A program made the position numbers and the translations under genes. From Desmodesmus armatus (lineage: Eukaryota > Chlorophyta > Chlorophyceae > Sphaeropleales > Scenedesmaceae), in NCBI GenBank assembly GCA_007449985.2, contig VIIQ02000027.1, positions 131,501 through 195,500 on the forward strand: a DNA stretch of 64,000 bases. Reading direction: 5' to 3'. Shown piece after piece: positions 9,295-19,545 of the stretch. Positions within the stretch are counted from its first letter, which is position 1. Each line of letters begins with the position of its first letter. The notes beneath the pieces were generated by a model that worked only from the letters and a program-made list of their open reading frames with translations, had not been told where the DNA came from and did no database searches.

Positions 9295-11896
9295 TCAGAC
9301 ATATGCCATGTGCAGGGCATCATACCCCCAGGCTGCTGCATCAGCACTGCTGTCCTTCTGCTGCTGTTTCTGCCCACCAGGCTGCTGTTGCTGCGTCTCC
9401 AGCTGCTGCTGCTGCTCCTGCCAGACACCGGGTGTGGATGCCAGCGCCGCAAAGGGCGAGGGCTGACTGTGCCAGTAGCCTCTTGGATAGCCTGGTGTAT
9501 CCTGCGTGGGGTTGGTGTGGTATGCGTCCCACTGCACACCTAGACTGAAGGGCTCAGCACGAGCCTGGTTTGCATGGGCTAGTGCTGCTAGCTCAACTGC
9601 ACCATGGCCATCCTGCTGGCTAGATGCAGGAGAGATGCTTGGGACCACCTGAAAGGACGCTGCGCAGGAGTCTGTAAGGGAAGGAGACTTTTCCTGCACT
9701 GCTGTAGCTGTGCTGGAGCTGCCATGCGCTGTTGTGCTGGGGCGTTTGGGGCGCATGCCAGCACGGGGGTTGTCCTGCAGGTCGGGTGTGTGAGTGCGGA
9801 TGCCGCTGCTGTTGGAGCTTGCGCCCTGCCTGCCCTTTGTGAGGCGTCGCAGGGCACGGCCTGCTGTGCTGAGCATCTCGTGCTGTGGGCTGCGGGGCCT
9901 TTTGTTGCTGTTGGTTGCTGCTGAGCGGGGCTTGCTGTCGCTGCTGGCGGAGGGCTTGTCACTACTGTCTGAGGAGCGAGGGCGCTTGGACACAACTACC
10001 TGCAGCAAAGGCCAGGAAAGCACACCAAAGCTTGGAAGAAAGCCTGTATGAAAGAATCAGCAGGGAAATCTGCCTTAATGGGGCCAGTGAATGAAATGTA
10101 GCATGCAGGTGCCACAGAGTCCTGACCGTCGCTGCTGCTGAATGACAAAGTGTCTGCTGCTCCGGGAATGCGGGGCCAGGGAAGAAACAAATACCTTCTT
10201 AGATGCAGCTGCAGTTCCAATCGCTCTCCGTGCTCTTGTGAAAGGTCCCTGGAAGGCTGCACAAATCTCTGTCCTTGTCTGCAGCTGCTGTTCTGGTGCC
10301 ACCATCCTCCTGGGGCGCCGATGGGGGTGATTTAAGCTGCAAGATATGTTTTATCACAATCTATGCCTGCTGTTTGGCGATGCCTGCATAAAGTCGAAAC
10401 TGTAGTGGCCACTGTAGTGGCAATGACAACTGTTGTTCCGCCACCGAGAGCTCGTCTATGTAACAGTAAGTGCAGATTATTCAAAACTGTGTGCGCATTG
10501 TTGTGTTTGAGTGGCATGTGAGCCCGATGTGAGATGACAGTTTCCACGAGGGGTTTGCTCAGAACCCTGAATTCTTCGACTGTTTCGAGGATACAGCGGT
10601 TTTGTTATGTGAAAGCTGCCCATGTTTGCATTCTCTGTGATCCCAGGCCCCTGGGCCCCCACCCTCCTTGCCTACAAAGGGTGCACAAGTGAGCAGGACT
10701 GGCCACACACTTTGGTGCATGCGCTCAAAACTTCACTGCGTTCATACAAAAGTGTCACTACGTTCACCATCGTGGCAGACCAAACCCGAAACAACTACTG
10801 AATTCCAACACTTGATACGCATGTTCGTGCATCAACAGCAGACTTGTCCAATCCACACAGCTGGCGCCTCAGCACCACCTGAAATCCTGCTTGCATTTTG
10901 CAGCCAGCCAGGCACGCACCAACCGATCATCTGCCCTCGACTCAACATCAGGAAAGCGCTGCGCCCCCACCGCCTCCATATGCTTCTCTAGGACAGGGTA
11001 TGGCGGGTGCACACGCATAAAGCCTTGGGAGCCTGCAAAAGGGCAAGCAGCAAGGCAACAGGTCAGCTGCAGCACTACCGGAGGGGTTGGATGACATGAA
11101 CGGTGATGACTAACTGCAACATTGGCAGAGGTTCACCCCATCATGCATGCAAAAGCAGCATTTCATGCGGCCCGCTCAGTGTCACTCCTCATGAGCTCCA
11201 TCACTTTTCAATGTCGCTGCTTTTAATCATCCTGTCCAATTGCTCTATCATCCCTGCTGCACTCACTCAAGTGCTCTGCCATGACCCGCTGCAGCACCCC
11301 ATTCTGCCACTCTGATCGGCAAGTCCTGCACAGCATGCATGCCTCCTTGCTGTGACAGGCCGCTGCAGTTGCACAGCCCCCAGCACACTCCACCTCCCCA
11401 AGTGCAACAGCATCAGGGTGGAAGGTCAGGTTTAGCAGGCCTGGGGGTGTGAACTGGTGGTGATGGCCGCCAGGGCCTAAACCCTTGAGCAGTAGTAGGT
11501 CATGGACCAGCTTGCGACTGAGCAGTTGGTCTTCCAGAGGCATGTCTGGCCTAAAAAGGCCGGGGGACATGTTCACCTGCAGCAGTCAGGTAGAGCAGGC
11601 ACGCAGGTATAGTCAGTACGGACAGCCTGTTATGTTGCACTGGTACTGCACAGTTGCAGGGAAGATTTGTAGGGTAGCAAGTTTCGCTACCCTACAGGTC
11701 TCCTAGGCCACCAGGAGCTAGGTCAACACTGGATACCAGGTTTGCTTGCACAGCCTGCAGCCACATGCCATGCCTGCGCCCCCTCCAAGACACGCATGCA
11801 GCCATAGCACAGCACAGCACAACACGTCACAGCATGATGCAGGGCAGAACTCTCTTTACTAGCTATATTATAATATATTATTGTTATATAAAGTTT

Positions 11897-11930
<34 letters not shown>

Positions 11931-14900
11931 TAACTAATCATTATATTATATATTATTAGCATCACAACCCACCTCTATGAGGTATGTGTCGCCATTCGCA
12001 TCCAGCATGAAGTCAAAGCGCAGGAGGGTGAAGAAGTTGGTCCTGAGGCCTGTGTAGTAGTGTGCCTGCTGAGACCGCATCCCAGGCGCTGTCAGCTGCA
12101 GAGCCTGCAACACCATTGCCAGCAACAGTGACTCATGCAGTGCCATCCACAGGCAGGGAGCAAAGCAGCACGTACTGGCACCCACAACTGCCCTTGAGTA
12201 CGTGCATGCTCAGTATTGGCGTGACGCAAGCATGACTCATGTGTTGGCAACACAGCCGCAAACAGCCTGCCCATGATCCCATCCCACATAACTCTTCATG
12301 TTCCTTGCAGTGATGCATGCCAGCATTGGTCGCTCTGAATCCCACAGGGAGCGCTTGCGTGCTGAAAAGTCAGCTAGCTGCACACCAAGGTCAGACCCTG
12401 GCAAGGCTTTATGAGACACCACACATTCAGCACTGCATCCCACCACAGGTCCCTCGCTGCTTGTCTGCAACGTAGACCCGTGCTCGCTTGCAGGCAGGGC
12501 AGCTAGCTAGCTACTTGCACACCTGCCTGCACACCGTATTCAAACCCTCGTGCGCTTGTACGAGGCATCACACTTCACGCACCTGCACGATGGTTGTCTG
12601 TACATTGAGCCACCACTGCTGAGAGTCAACCCCCTTGCTGTCCAGATAGCTGCGCAGAGCCGCCAGCGTCATGGTAGTGCCGTAGGTGTCATTGCCAGCG
12701 TCTGCAAAGTGGGGGCGCATCACTTCCACTGCAAGAATGATGCATGCGGGCAGGGTGTCCCATGGGCAGGAGTGCAGATCTAGTCATCTAGACGTCTAGT
12801 CGTCTAGATGTGGTTAGGGTTGACATGTGGGCAGTCTGACGGCGGTACGCAATGACAAGTGCCCTACGAAGCGCTTCACACACGAGTACCATGGCCGTGT
12901 TATGACTCAGTTCGCTGCATGCTATTCCACTGGCCTTGTGAAGACTTGAAAAGATGGAGAGGTGCAAGCGGCTGGCTGGAGCTTGGTGGGTTGTGCTGAG
13001 AAGTGCCTCCTTGGCTGCCAAAGATGCAAAACAATCACAAAAAAAACAATCACAAAGCTCCTGCCAGCAGTCCGAAAGATGATCATGGACATGCGCCGTA
13101 GTACAATAAGAGACAGTGCTTGCCAACACACTCTGCTTACTTTTTGTGGCTGGTGTGTAATCATCCAGGCCATAAATGACGTAGCTGTTGCTGGGTGTGT
13201 CCGGCTTTATGTCCTGCACATAATCCTGGCTGCAAAACCTCAGGAGGACACCCCCTGTGTGGACATAGGCCAGCAGCGGCTCTAAAGAGGTGATGGCAAC
13301 ATACACACCCACGTCCCTGCAATGAAACAGGGGTGCAGCAGCAAATCAAGGCACGCAGGACACCCCTTTGATGAAGCAAAAAGATCAGTGCAGGCGATGC
13401 GTGCGCATGTGCACAGTGTGCGGGGCTGTAGCAAGGATGGGGGTTGGTTCAGCTGTCACAGGATAGGCGCTGCAACTAACAGCGTGCCAAGCTGCACTGC
13501 GCAGCATTCTGCAATGCCAGCGCACCAACATGTGTCTGTTTTTCATGGCTGTCGCCTGCTGTTGCTGTAAGACATGTGTCTCTGTTGAGGTAGGGCTGCT
13601 GCTGTTGCAAGCTGCCGCTGCAGGGAAGACGCTGCTGCTGTGAGATTGCTGTCCCCAGTTTCACCCAGCAAGCAGCACCACTAGCATAGAAAGCATAGAT
13701 AACAGGCAACCTGCACTACATGGCCAAAGCAAGTTTTAACCCACCAGAGTCTGTTGTCTATGAGATAGGGCCTGACCAACTGCTGCACCAGGACATCTTT
13801 GTCATTTTCCTTCAGAGCTGAAGCTGAGGTGTCTTCAATGATGGCGATGCCCCTGAAGGAGGAACAGCAAGGGCACAGGGAGTCAACCACAACACTGTGA
13901 GTGACGGTTACAGTTTGACCCCTAGAAAGCGCAGCATAGCACAGCACTGCAGCAAGCTGTGTGGTGGAGCTGCAGTAGGCCCTACAGGACTGCACTATGA
14001 AAGTGTGCAACAGATAGTTCAATCAGCTGGGCCAAAACGTGAATTCAGGCAAGGAAACTGCGCTAAGCAAGCACCATGCACATCTCTGCCCGAACCTCCC
14101 GCTCAACACCACCCCATCACACTCTGTCCAACCACGTGGTTGGCGTGTGCACACGCCCCTCTTCCTTGGATGTTACGCCTTGGGTATCATAGGCAGGTGG
14201 TGGCCAACCTACCGATGGTCTTTGCTCTTCTGGATCCACTCCATCTTTGCCCCTCGGTCTGTCTTCAGGAACTTCTGCCATGCCTTGTATTCCTTTGGGA
14301 GCTGGAATGTCCTGGGCAGAGACTCCAGCTGTGCTGACAGCTTTGCCAATTCAGACTTTGTTGCAAGGTAGCCTAAGCCTGGATAATGGTTGAGGAACTG
14401 GTACTCCTGCAAAGTGCAGGAAGGATCGCCGATGTATGTGTGTTAAGCACAGGAATTACATGTGAGTGTGTGCAGGATGGCTTGGGACCCTGTTGTGTAA
14501 TCAGTGTACTGTACCATACCGTACCTGCAGGTTTCTCAGGTGCGCATGCACTGCTGCCAGTTTGGGTTGCTCCTCAGCGTTATGCTTTGTGAAGGGGTCC
14601 CTCCAAGCCCATATGATGTTGGCATCTGCTGGTGTGTTGGTGGGTGTGTAGCCCAAAAGCTCCAGCACGTCCCTGACATTGCCTAGATGATGGGAGGGTT
14701 CATCTGCATGCATATGCTTGAAGACATCAGGCGTGTCGCTGCCGCTTGCCTCTGTTGCTGCGCTAGCGGTTGCCTCTGTTGCCAGCGCTGTCATCACAAG
14801 GTGTCCATGCATGGCTGTGTGTGTGCTGTAGGCAGCGTTTTTTCTGCCTACCTGGTATACAGTATTTGGGGGCCCAGCCTGTCGCCTGGATGTCGTTAGA

Positions 14901-15002
14901 GCACTGCTCCACCTGCCCAGCTACTATCAAGAGTTGGTTGATGCCGAATGCACACAGCAGCAGGAGCGCGACTGTGTTTGAGTGTAGGCATATTTTGATC
15001 AT
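9295..15002 (-). CDS. Tubulin-tyrosine-ligase-like (TTLL) protein with N-terminal membrane/signal segment
   Basis: Eleven exons fit on the minus strand: 15002-14852, 14787-14525, 14406-14213, 13852-13745, 13316-13141, 12701-12583, 12104-11973, 11576-11267, 11032-10879, 10336-10195 and 9999-9295. All phases agree, giving 817 aa. Residues 8-30 are hydrophobic, forming a signal peptide or anchor. The ATP-grasp-type TTL domain spans about 120-480. It shows NHYPGLGYLATKSEL, RGIAIIEDTSAS, LVQQLVRPYLIDNRLWDVGV, LAALRSYLDSKGVD and FDFMLDANGDTYLIEVNMSP, the last being the metal and nucleotide site. TTLL enzymes ligate Tyr, Glu or Gly to tubulin or other proteins; the secretory-signal type resembles TTLL15-like members, and its substrate is unclear. 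After the catalytic Asn comes a Cys-rich insert (CAGGC, CHSKEACMLCRTC). The last exon is a Ser/Gln-rich tail with basic KRPRS motifs. The usual Arg after DL/DV in the core strand is Gly here. Confidence 0.85.
11899..11928. repeat. AT dinucleotide microsatellite (15 units) in a TTLL intron
   Basis: (AT)15 lies in the intron between 11973 and 11576, inside an AT-rich patch (about 11850-11960) that stands out from its GC-rich surroundings. Confidence 0.9.
12785..12810. repeat. Perfect 10-bp inverted repeat in a TTLL intron
   Basis: CATCTAGACG at 12785-12794 and CGTCTAGATG at 12801-12810 flank a 6-base loop, itself CTAG-containing. It lies in the intron between exons 5 and 6 of the TTLL gene. 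Function is unknown. Confidence 0.8.
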
Positions 15003-15690
15003 CTGATCGCATCAAAATGTGGGTCTCAGGACACGCTCTGCATGTAAGATGAGTGCCTTCTTCTGGGAGGCTTGGAACAGAAAGCAGCAGCAGGCTGGTC
15101 ACAGTGACGACGCCTGGCACTTGATGCAACAAACCGTGATCAGCCCACAAGCATGTGTCCTTTTTCAAACCTTCTTCAAACCTTCAATGTGATAGGCATT
15201 AGTTCCGGAAGTTCAAACGATCAGACCAGGTCTGACCGTGAATCCACCAGGAGGCTTTGGTACCTGAAACAGCGGAGTGAACAACAGAAACGCTGCAGCA
15301 TGGTTAGCGACAGGCAAGACCCGTCAAGCAGCTTGAGCAGCCAGGCTGTCCAGCCAATCCAGATTCTGAGTGCTGACCGCACTTTGTTTGCCGGCGGTGA
15401 CAAATCCCCTACAGAAGCGTATATACTCACGAGTGTAATGCTTGATTGGCCTAAGGGTTTCGAGTCAAGTCGAACGTCTGAAACCTCTGAAACCGACCGG
15501 AACAACCAGGATTTGCTTACACCTATCACTGCATGCCGACAATGATGCAAATCAACGATATCATCAAGACAGTCTCAGTCAGCTTGCTTGTGAATCCACT
15601 GAGGCCGGACGTCGACTGTTTCAGGGATCAAGCACCGCTGTTGACGTCACCCTTCTCCATTTCTGCAGCAACAGCAGCTCAGACGGTATC
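15003..15690. other. Divergent intergenic region between TTLL and Gly/His-rich protein genes
   Basis: This region of 688 bases should hold both promoters and 5' UTRs. A plus-strand open frame from 15153 to 15545 has no recognisable domain, and I treat it as chance or 5' UTR. Confidence 0.45.
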
Positions 15691-16792
15691 ATGTGTAGTT
15701 CAGGGTTTCTGTTGTTCCTTTTGGCGACAGCCGCAGGTGAGCTGTTTCTGAACAGCAGTACTGATACATGAACAGTACAGATGTAGCACAAGCAGCTTAT
15801 GCATGATGCTGAGAGTGCATGTCACGGGCTCACTAGAAGTACATGTTTTGGTTCAGCACGGGTGAGACACCGATTTGTACCTCAATGGACACCTGTGTGT
15901 GTGCTGTCTCTGTGACATGTGTGCGCCCTGACAGTCTACGCTGCAGCTGCACAGCAGGAGTCTACAGAGCAGGGCATTTCCGCAGCTCCTGCACCCCTAA
16001 ACGAGCGGGGGCATGGAAGTGGGCATGGCGGTGGGCATGGAGGGGGTCATGGGCATGGAGGAGGGCACCATGGTGGTGGGGGTCACCACAGCAGTGGTGG
16101 CCACAGCCACGTTGGCGGAGGGGGTCACCACAGCAGTGGTGGTGGGCACAGCCATAGTAGTGGAGGGGGTCACTACAACAGTGGGGGCCACAGCCATGAA
16201 GGGCGCTACAACGGCAACGGCGGCAGGAGCTACAATCGTGCACGGAACTATCGCACAGGCGGCTACAGCGGCGGCACTGTAGTTGGCGGCAACAACTACT
16301 ACTACGCCCCTACCCCTGTGTATGTGCCAGCACCCAGCTACCCCACCACGTACGATGCTGCGTCGACGGCAGACAACAGCTGCACCTGCAACAATGAGTA
16401 TTTTGAGGACTGCAGCTTCAGCAGCTGCGCTGGCATGAGTGTTGGCGACTCCTCGACAACATACACCACCACTGACGCAACAAACACAGGGTCTACCTGG
16501 ACCTTCACGATTGGCCGCAAGCTGCGTCAGCAAGGTAAGCTCCGACCAGCACAGCAGACGCAATTCAAGCAATCTTCTACACGGTTTGCAGTTGTTACAG
16601 TTGGTGGTGCCCTTGCTTTGTGGCAGTGAACTTTGCCGTTGCCTTGCAGGTTATTACCATCAACATGCCAATACCCAATGCGACAAGCATATTCGAACAG
16701 ATGCCCTGGTTGCGCCTGCCAAACATGCTTGCAGGTGTCAGACAGCATTGACGGCCACAATGAGTTTTACCAAGGCCAGCAAGCAGCAGTAG
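15691..16792 (+). CDS. Secreted Gly/His-rich structural (cell-wall type) protein
   Basis: Three exons (15691-15736, 15935-16534, 16650-16792) give 262 aa with phase-1 introns. Exon 1 encodes a signal peptide, MCSSGFLLFLLATAA, which continues into VYAAAA with a probable cleavage site near residue 18-20. Residues about 45-110 are runs of Gly-Gly-His, Gly-His-Gly and His-Ser blocks. A Tyr/Pro-rich stretch follows (NNYYYAPTPVYVPAPSYP), then a Cys cluster (SCTCNNEYFEDCSFSSC) and a short Cys/His tail. Composition and signal peptide fit an extracellular matrix or wall glycine-rich protein, and the His clusters could bind metal. No enzyme domain is visible. The third exon is supported by phase and a good acceptor. 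Otherwise exon 2 would read through to a stop at 16629. Confidence 0.75.
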
Positions 16793-18462
16793 CAGCAGGA
16801 CAGGCGTTGAACACACTGCAAGCGAGCTCTCGGGCGCCTTCAGCTCTGCTGATAGGCTGGTGAATGTGTATGTCAGTCATTTCAAGCAGCTGGTCGCGGC
16901 CCAAGCTTGTGCTTGACTGACGATATGCTCCTGGCATGCATGGCCCATGCACCGGGCCCAGGCCTTTATGTGCCAACTCGTGCCCTGGACAAGAGTCAGG
17001 ACAGCAACGCATGTGATCGGACCAGTCTTGATACCCCTTGTCCAGCCGACCTGACAGGATTGTTTCACAACTAGTAATGCGCCACGTGGCGTGGCTGTGT
17101 GGCTGTGCTTCCTCACACACGACCTGAAAGAGCAAGGTACGTCAGTAAGCCCTCTGGGCGCTCTCATGAGTCTCTGGCTAGTGCCGAGGTTGGGACTCTA
17201 TCCCCATGACTGTATGGCTGACATTTGGGCGGCTAGATTCGTTGAAAGCCTGTCAGGCAAGCATTCTGCAGGTTGTTACTGCTGCTGTTCCAGCAGAGTT
17301 GGTTTGGTGCTGACAACGCGTTGCTGTTGCTGGCAGATTGTCTGGTCCTGGGCCCCTTGGCCTGGTGCATTTGTTTCGACGTCGACCTTTTTGCATATCT
17401 GGCATGATTGGGAAGTTGTTGCCACAGTATGTTGCACTCATTAGCCTGGCCGAGCATACCGACCGAGCACTGGGGTTGTTTGGTGCCTGCTGGTACTGGT
17501 GCTGGTACTGGTACACATATTTCAACATGTGCACCTTTTTGGTGCAGCTGCCGGCGAGGCCTGTCGCAAACAGTCAAGTAGAACACAGGCATGGCCAGTA
17601 AGCAGACTGCCAAATCAGATGGCGGGCACTTAGGCCGCAACCCTCACTCCAACAACAGCAAGCTGCTCGCCTGTACCCCAGCAATCTGCACAGCCATTGG
17701 GACAAGCATGTCGTGAAGCACAGAACCATTGAGCCAGCACGTCAGGGAGCTCAAAAAGCCTTCAGATATTGAAACAAAAATCACACACCGGGGCAGTCAA
17801 CCATGCATTGCAGGGCCCTGGTTAGCTGAGGACATAAGACATAAGAGCTGCAGCACAGCAGCTCGCGAGCTGTTGCTGCACATGCAGCGGGTCTCAACAA
17901 ACACAGCTGTCCACATGCTTGTAGCCTGTGGCGGCCTGGCGTACTCGTGTGCAATCTGGCCTCACTGCTGCAAACACGAAAACAAAAACTGCAATCGCCA
18001 ATGTGGGTTGAGGCAGCCCTATGGCTGCAGGCCACGCAAACATTGCGCACAGGACCCTTGATGCAGGGTGACAGCAAACAGCTGACTCGCGCTTTGCAGC
18101 AAGGGAGTCGACCATTGGGCTGTGCAGCCACATCGCAAGCGCGACATGCGATCAGTGGCAACTACACATGCACGTGCAGGCAATGCCATGCCCTGGCCGC
18201 TACAGGTGACAACATCCCAGCACGACCAGGCGCTTGCCCAGTGCACGGCTCAAGTACTACCGCTGTGCACCAGTGCTCACACAGCTGCCAGTGCGCCAGG
18301 TCAGGACCCACAGCTTGCACCGAGGCCCCAAGCAACTGCTGCTTGACAGTGCCAGCACCGGCACCACAGTGAAACAAACTACGCAGCACCACCGCTGGCA
18401 GGTGCTGCGCAAGACGAGGAATGCCATGCAGGCAGCTGTTGCCGCCGCCACCGCAGCTGCAG
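16793..18462. other. Intergenic region between convergent Gly/His-rich protein and CCDC12 genes
   Basis: I see no convincing gene. The plus strand is T/G-rich from about 17090 to 17570 and A/C-rich from about 17640 to 18460, consistent with two facing 3' UTRs. I did not find a TGTAA pair at the switch. Confidence 0.45.
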
Positions 18463-19220
18463 TTAGTCTGCCACGCCACCCTCGACCTGCATGCGTTGCT
18501 GCTCCTCTTCCAACATGATCTCCACAAGCGCCCGCTGCGTCCGCCGCTCCAGCTTCGCCAGCCGCGGCTCTATCTCCCGCTTGAGGTCCCAGTTGGCCTT
18601 CTTAGGAGCCATACTGGCTAACAACTCCTGCACGCACGCATGACAGCGGCCGTGTTGATAAACTTGACAGTGTTGGCTCAGCACGGAGCAGGTGACGATT
18701 GGCGGCCTGGTGTGCTGAAGGGGTGCTAGACTCGGGCCCAAGCACAGCGGTGCGCAGATGGAATATAATGTCTCAGGCTACCTTCACACATGAAAGCTGG
18801 GCACGGATACAACTGGCATGCGCCTGCACCCAGAGACTACCCTTGCCACTTGCTGGCTAGCTACCAGAACCCTCACCTCCTCATCTGCCTCCTCTGGCTT
18901 GGTGCCTAGTTCTGCGTCTGCTGCAAGCTTCGGCGGCTGTGCTGGCGCCACCTGCAGTAGGTCATTACACAATGCGTGTAAAGCCAAGACTTCCACCACC
19001 CATAGGTATTGGTGTGCTGCTGCTGCTGACGTACCTTTTCATGCTGTATGTGCTGCTCGTCCTTGACGGCGTAGTTTCTGAACTTCAGCACGGGCTTCTC
19101 TGGTTCTGCTGCCTCTGCTGTTGATGGCTGCCCTGCATCACCACCAGCATCTGCTTCTACTAGCTGCTTGGCTGCCTTCAGGGCTTTTAGCCGCTCCCGG
19201 CGTGCTGCTGCTTCGTCCAT
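18463..19220 (-). CDS. CCDC12: CCDC12 / cwf18 pre-mRNA splicing factor
   Basis: Three phase-0 exons (19220-19035, 18951-18877, 18627-18463) give 141 aa. The protein starts MDEAAARRERLKALKAAK. It then has PVLKFRNYAVKDE, an acidic linker (PEEADEE), and the signature C-terminal block APKKANWDLKREIEPRLAKL followed by ERRTQRALVEIMLEEE. This is the cwf18 domain of a small nuclear coiled-coil protein of the NineTeen/activated spliceosome complex. The length fits the family (human CCDC12 is of similar size). It is divergent from the neighbouring coiled-coil gene, with 325 bases between the start codons. An in-frame GTG upstream of the ATG was not taken as start. Confidence 0.9.
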
Positions 19221-19545
19221 TAATGTAGGTGGGCGCACTGTGTGTAGCGAAGTGGCTTTGGGGGGCTTGGGGGACGGCAGCAGCAGTGATCTGACTTGTC
19301 AAAGCAAACTTGTTGGTTTGATGCTAAGGCCGGGCGTTGATGTTAATCCCTTGCGTGTGCAATCATACTGTTCAACAGCGTTGCCGTCCGTGCAGATATC
19401 GGCCTCTCTATCCTTAATGACTAACCCTGTTCGAGTTTCAACAGCTCAGCATTGACAGTGTAGTGCACTGCAGTGCACGCCTGACAGATGCCATGATGTT
19501 CCTTTGCAGCTCAAGTTGTACAGCAGCAGCCTACATGCAGCAGGG
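19221..19545. other. Divergent promoter region, CCDC12 and TSNAXIP1-like gene
   Basis: Intergenic sequence of 325 bases between two start codons. The sequence just before 19546 remains open in frame after an acceptor-like cctttgcag, so a further 5' exon of the plus-strand gene is possible here. Confidence 0.4.

Noticed and set aside
15153..15545. 130-codon open frame upstream of the Gly/His-rich gene
   Set aside because: There is no recognisable feature and no good splice link to the signal-peptide exon. It is probably 5' UTR or promoter sequence.
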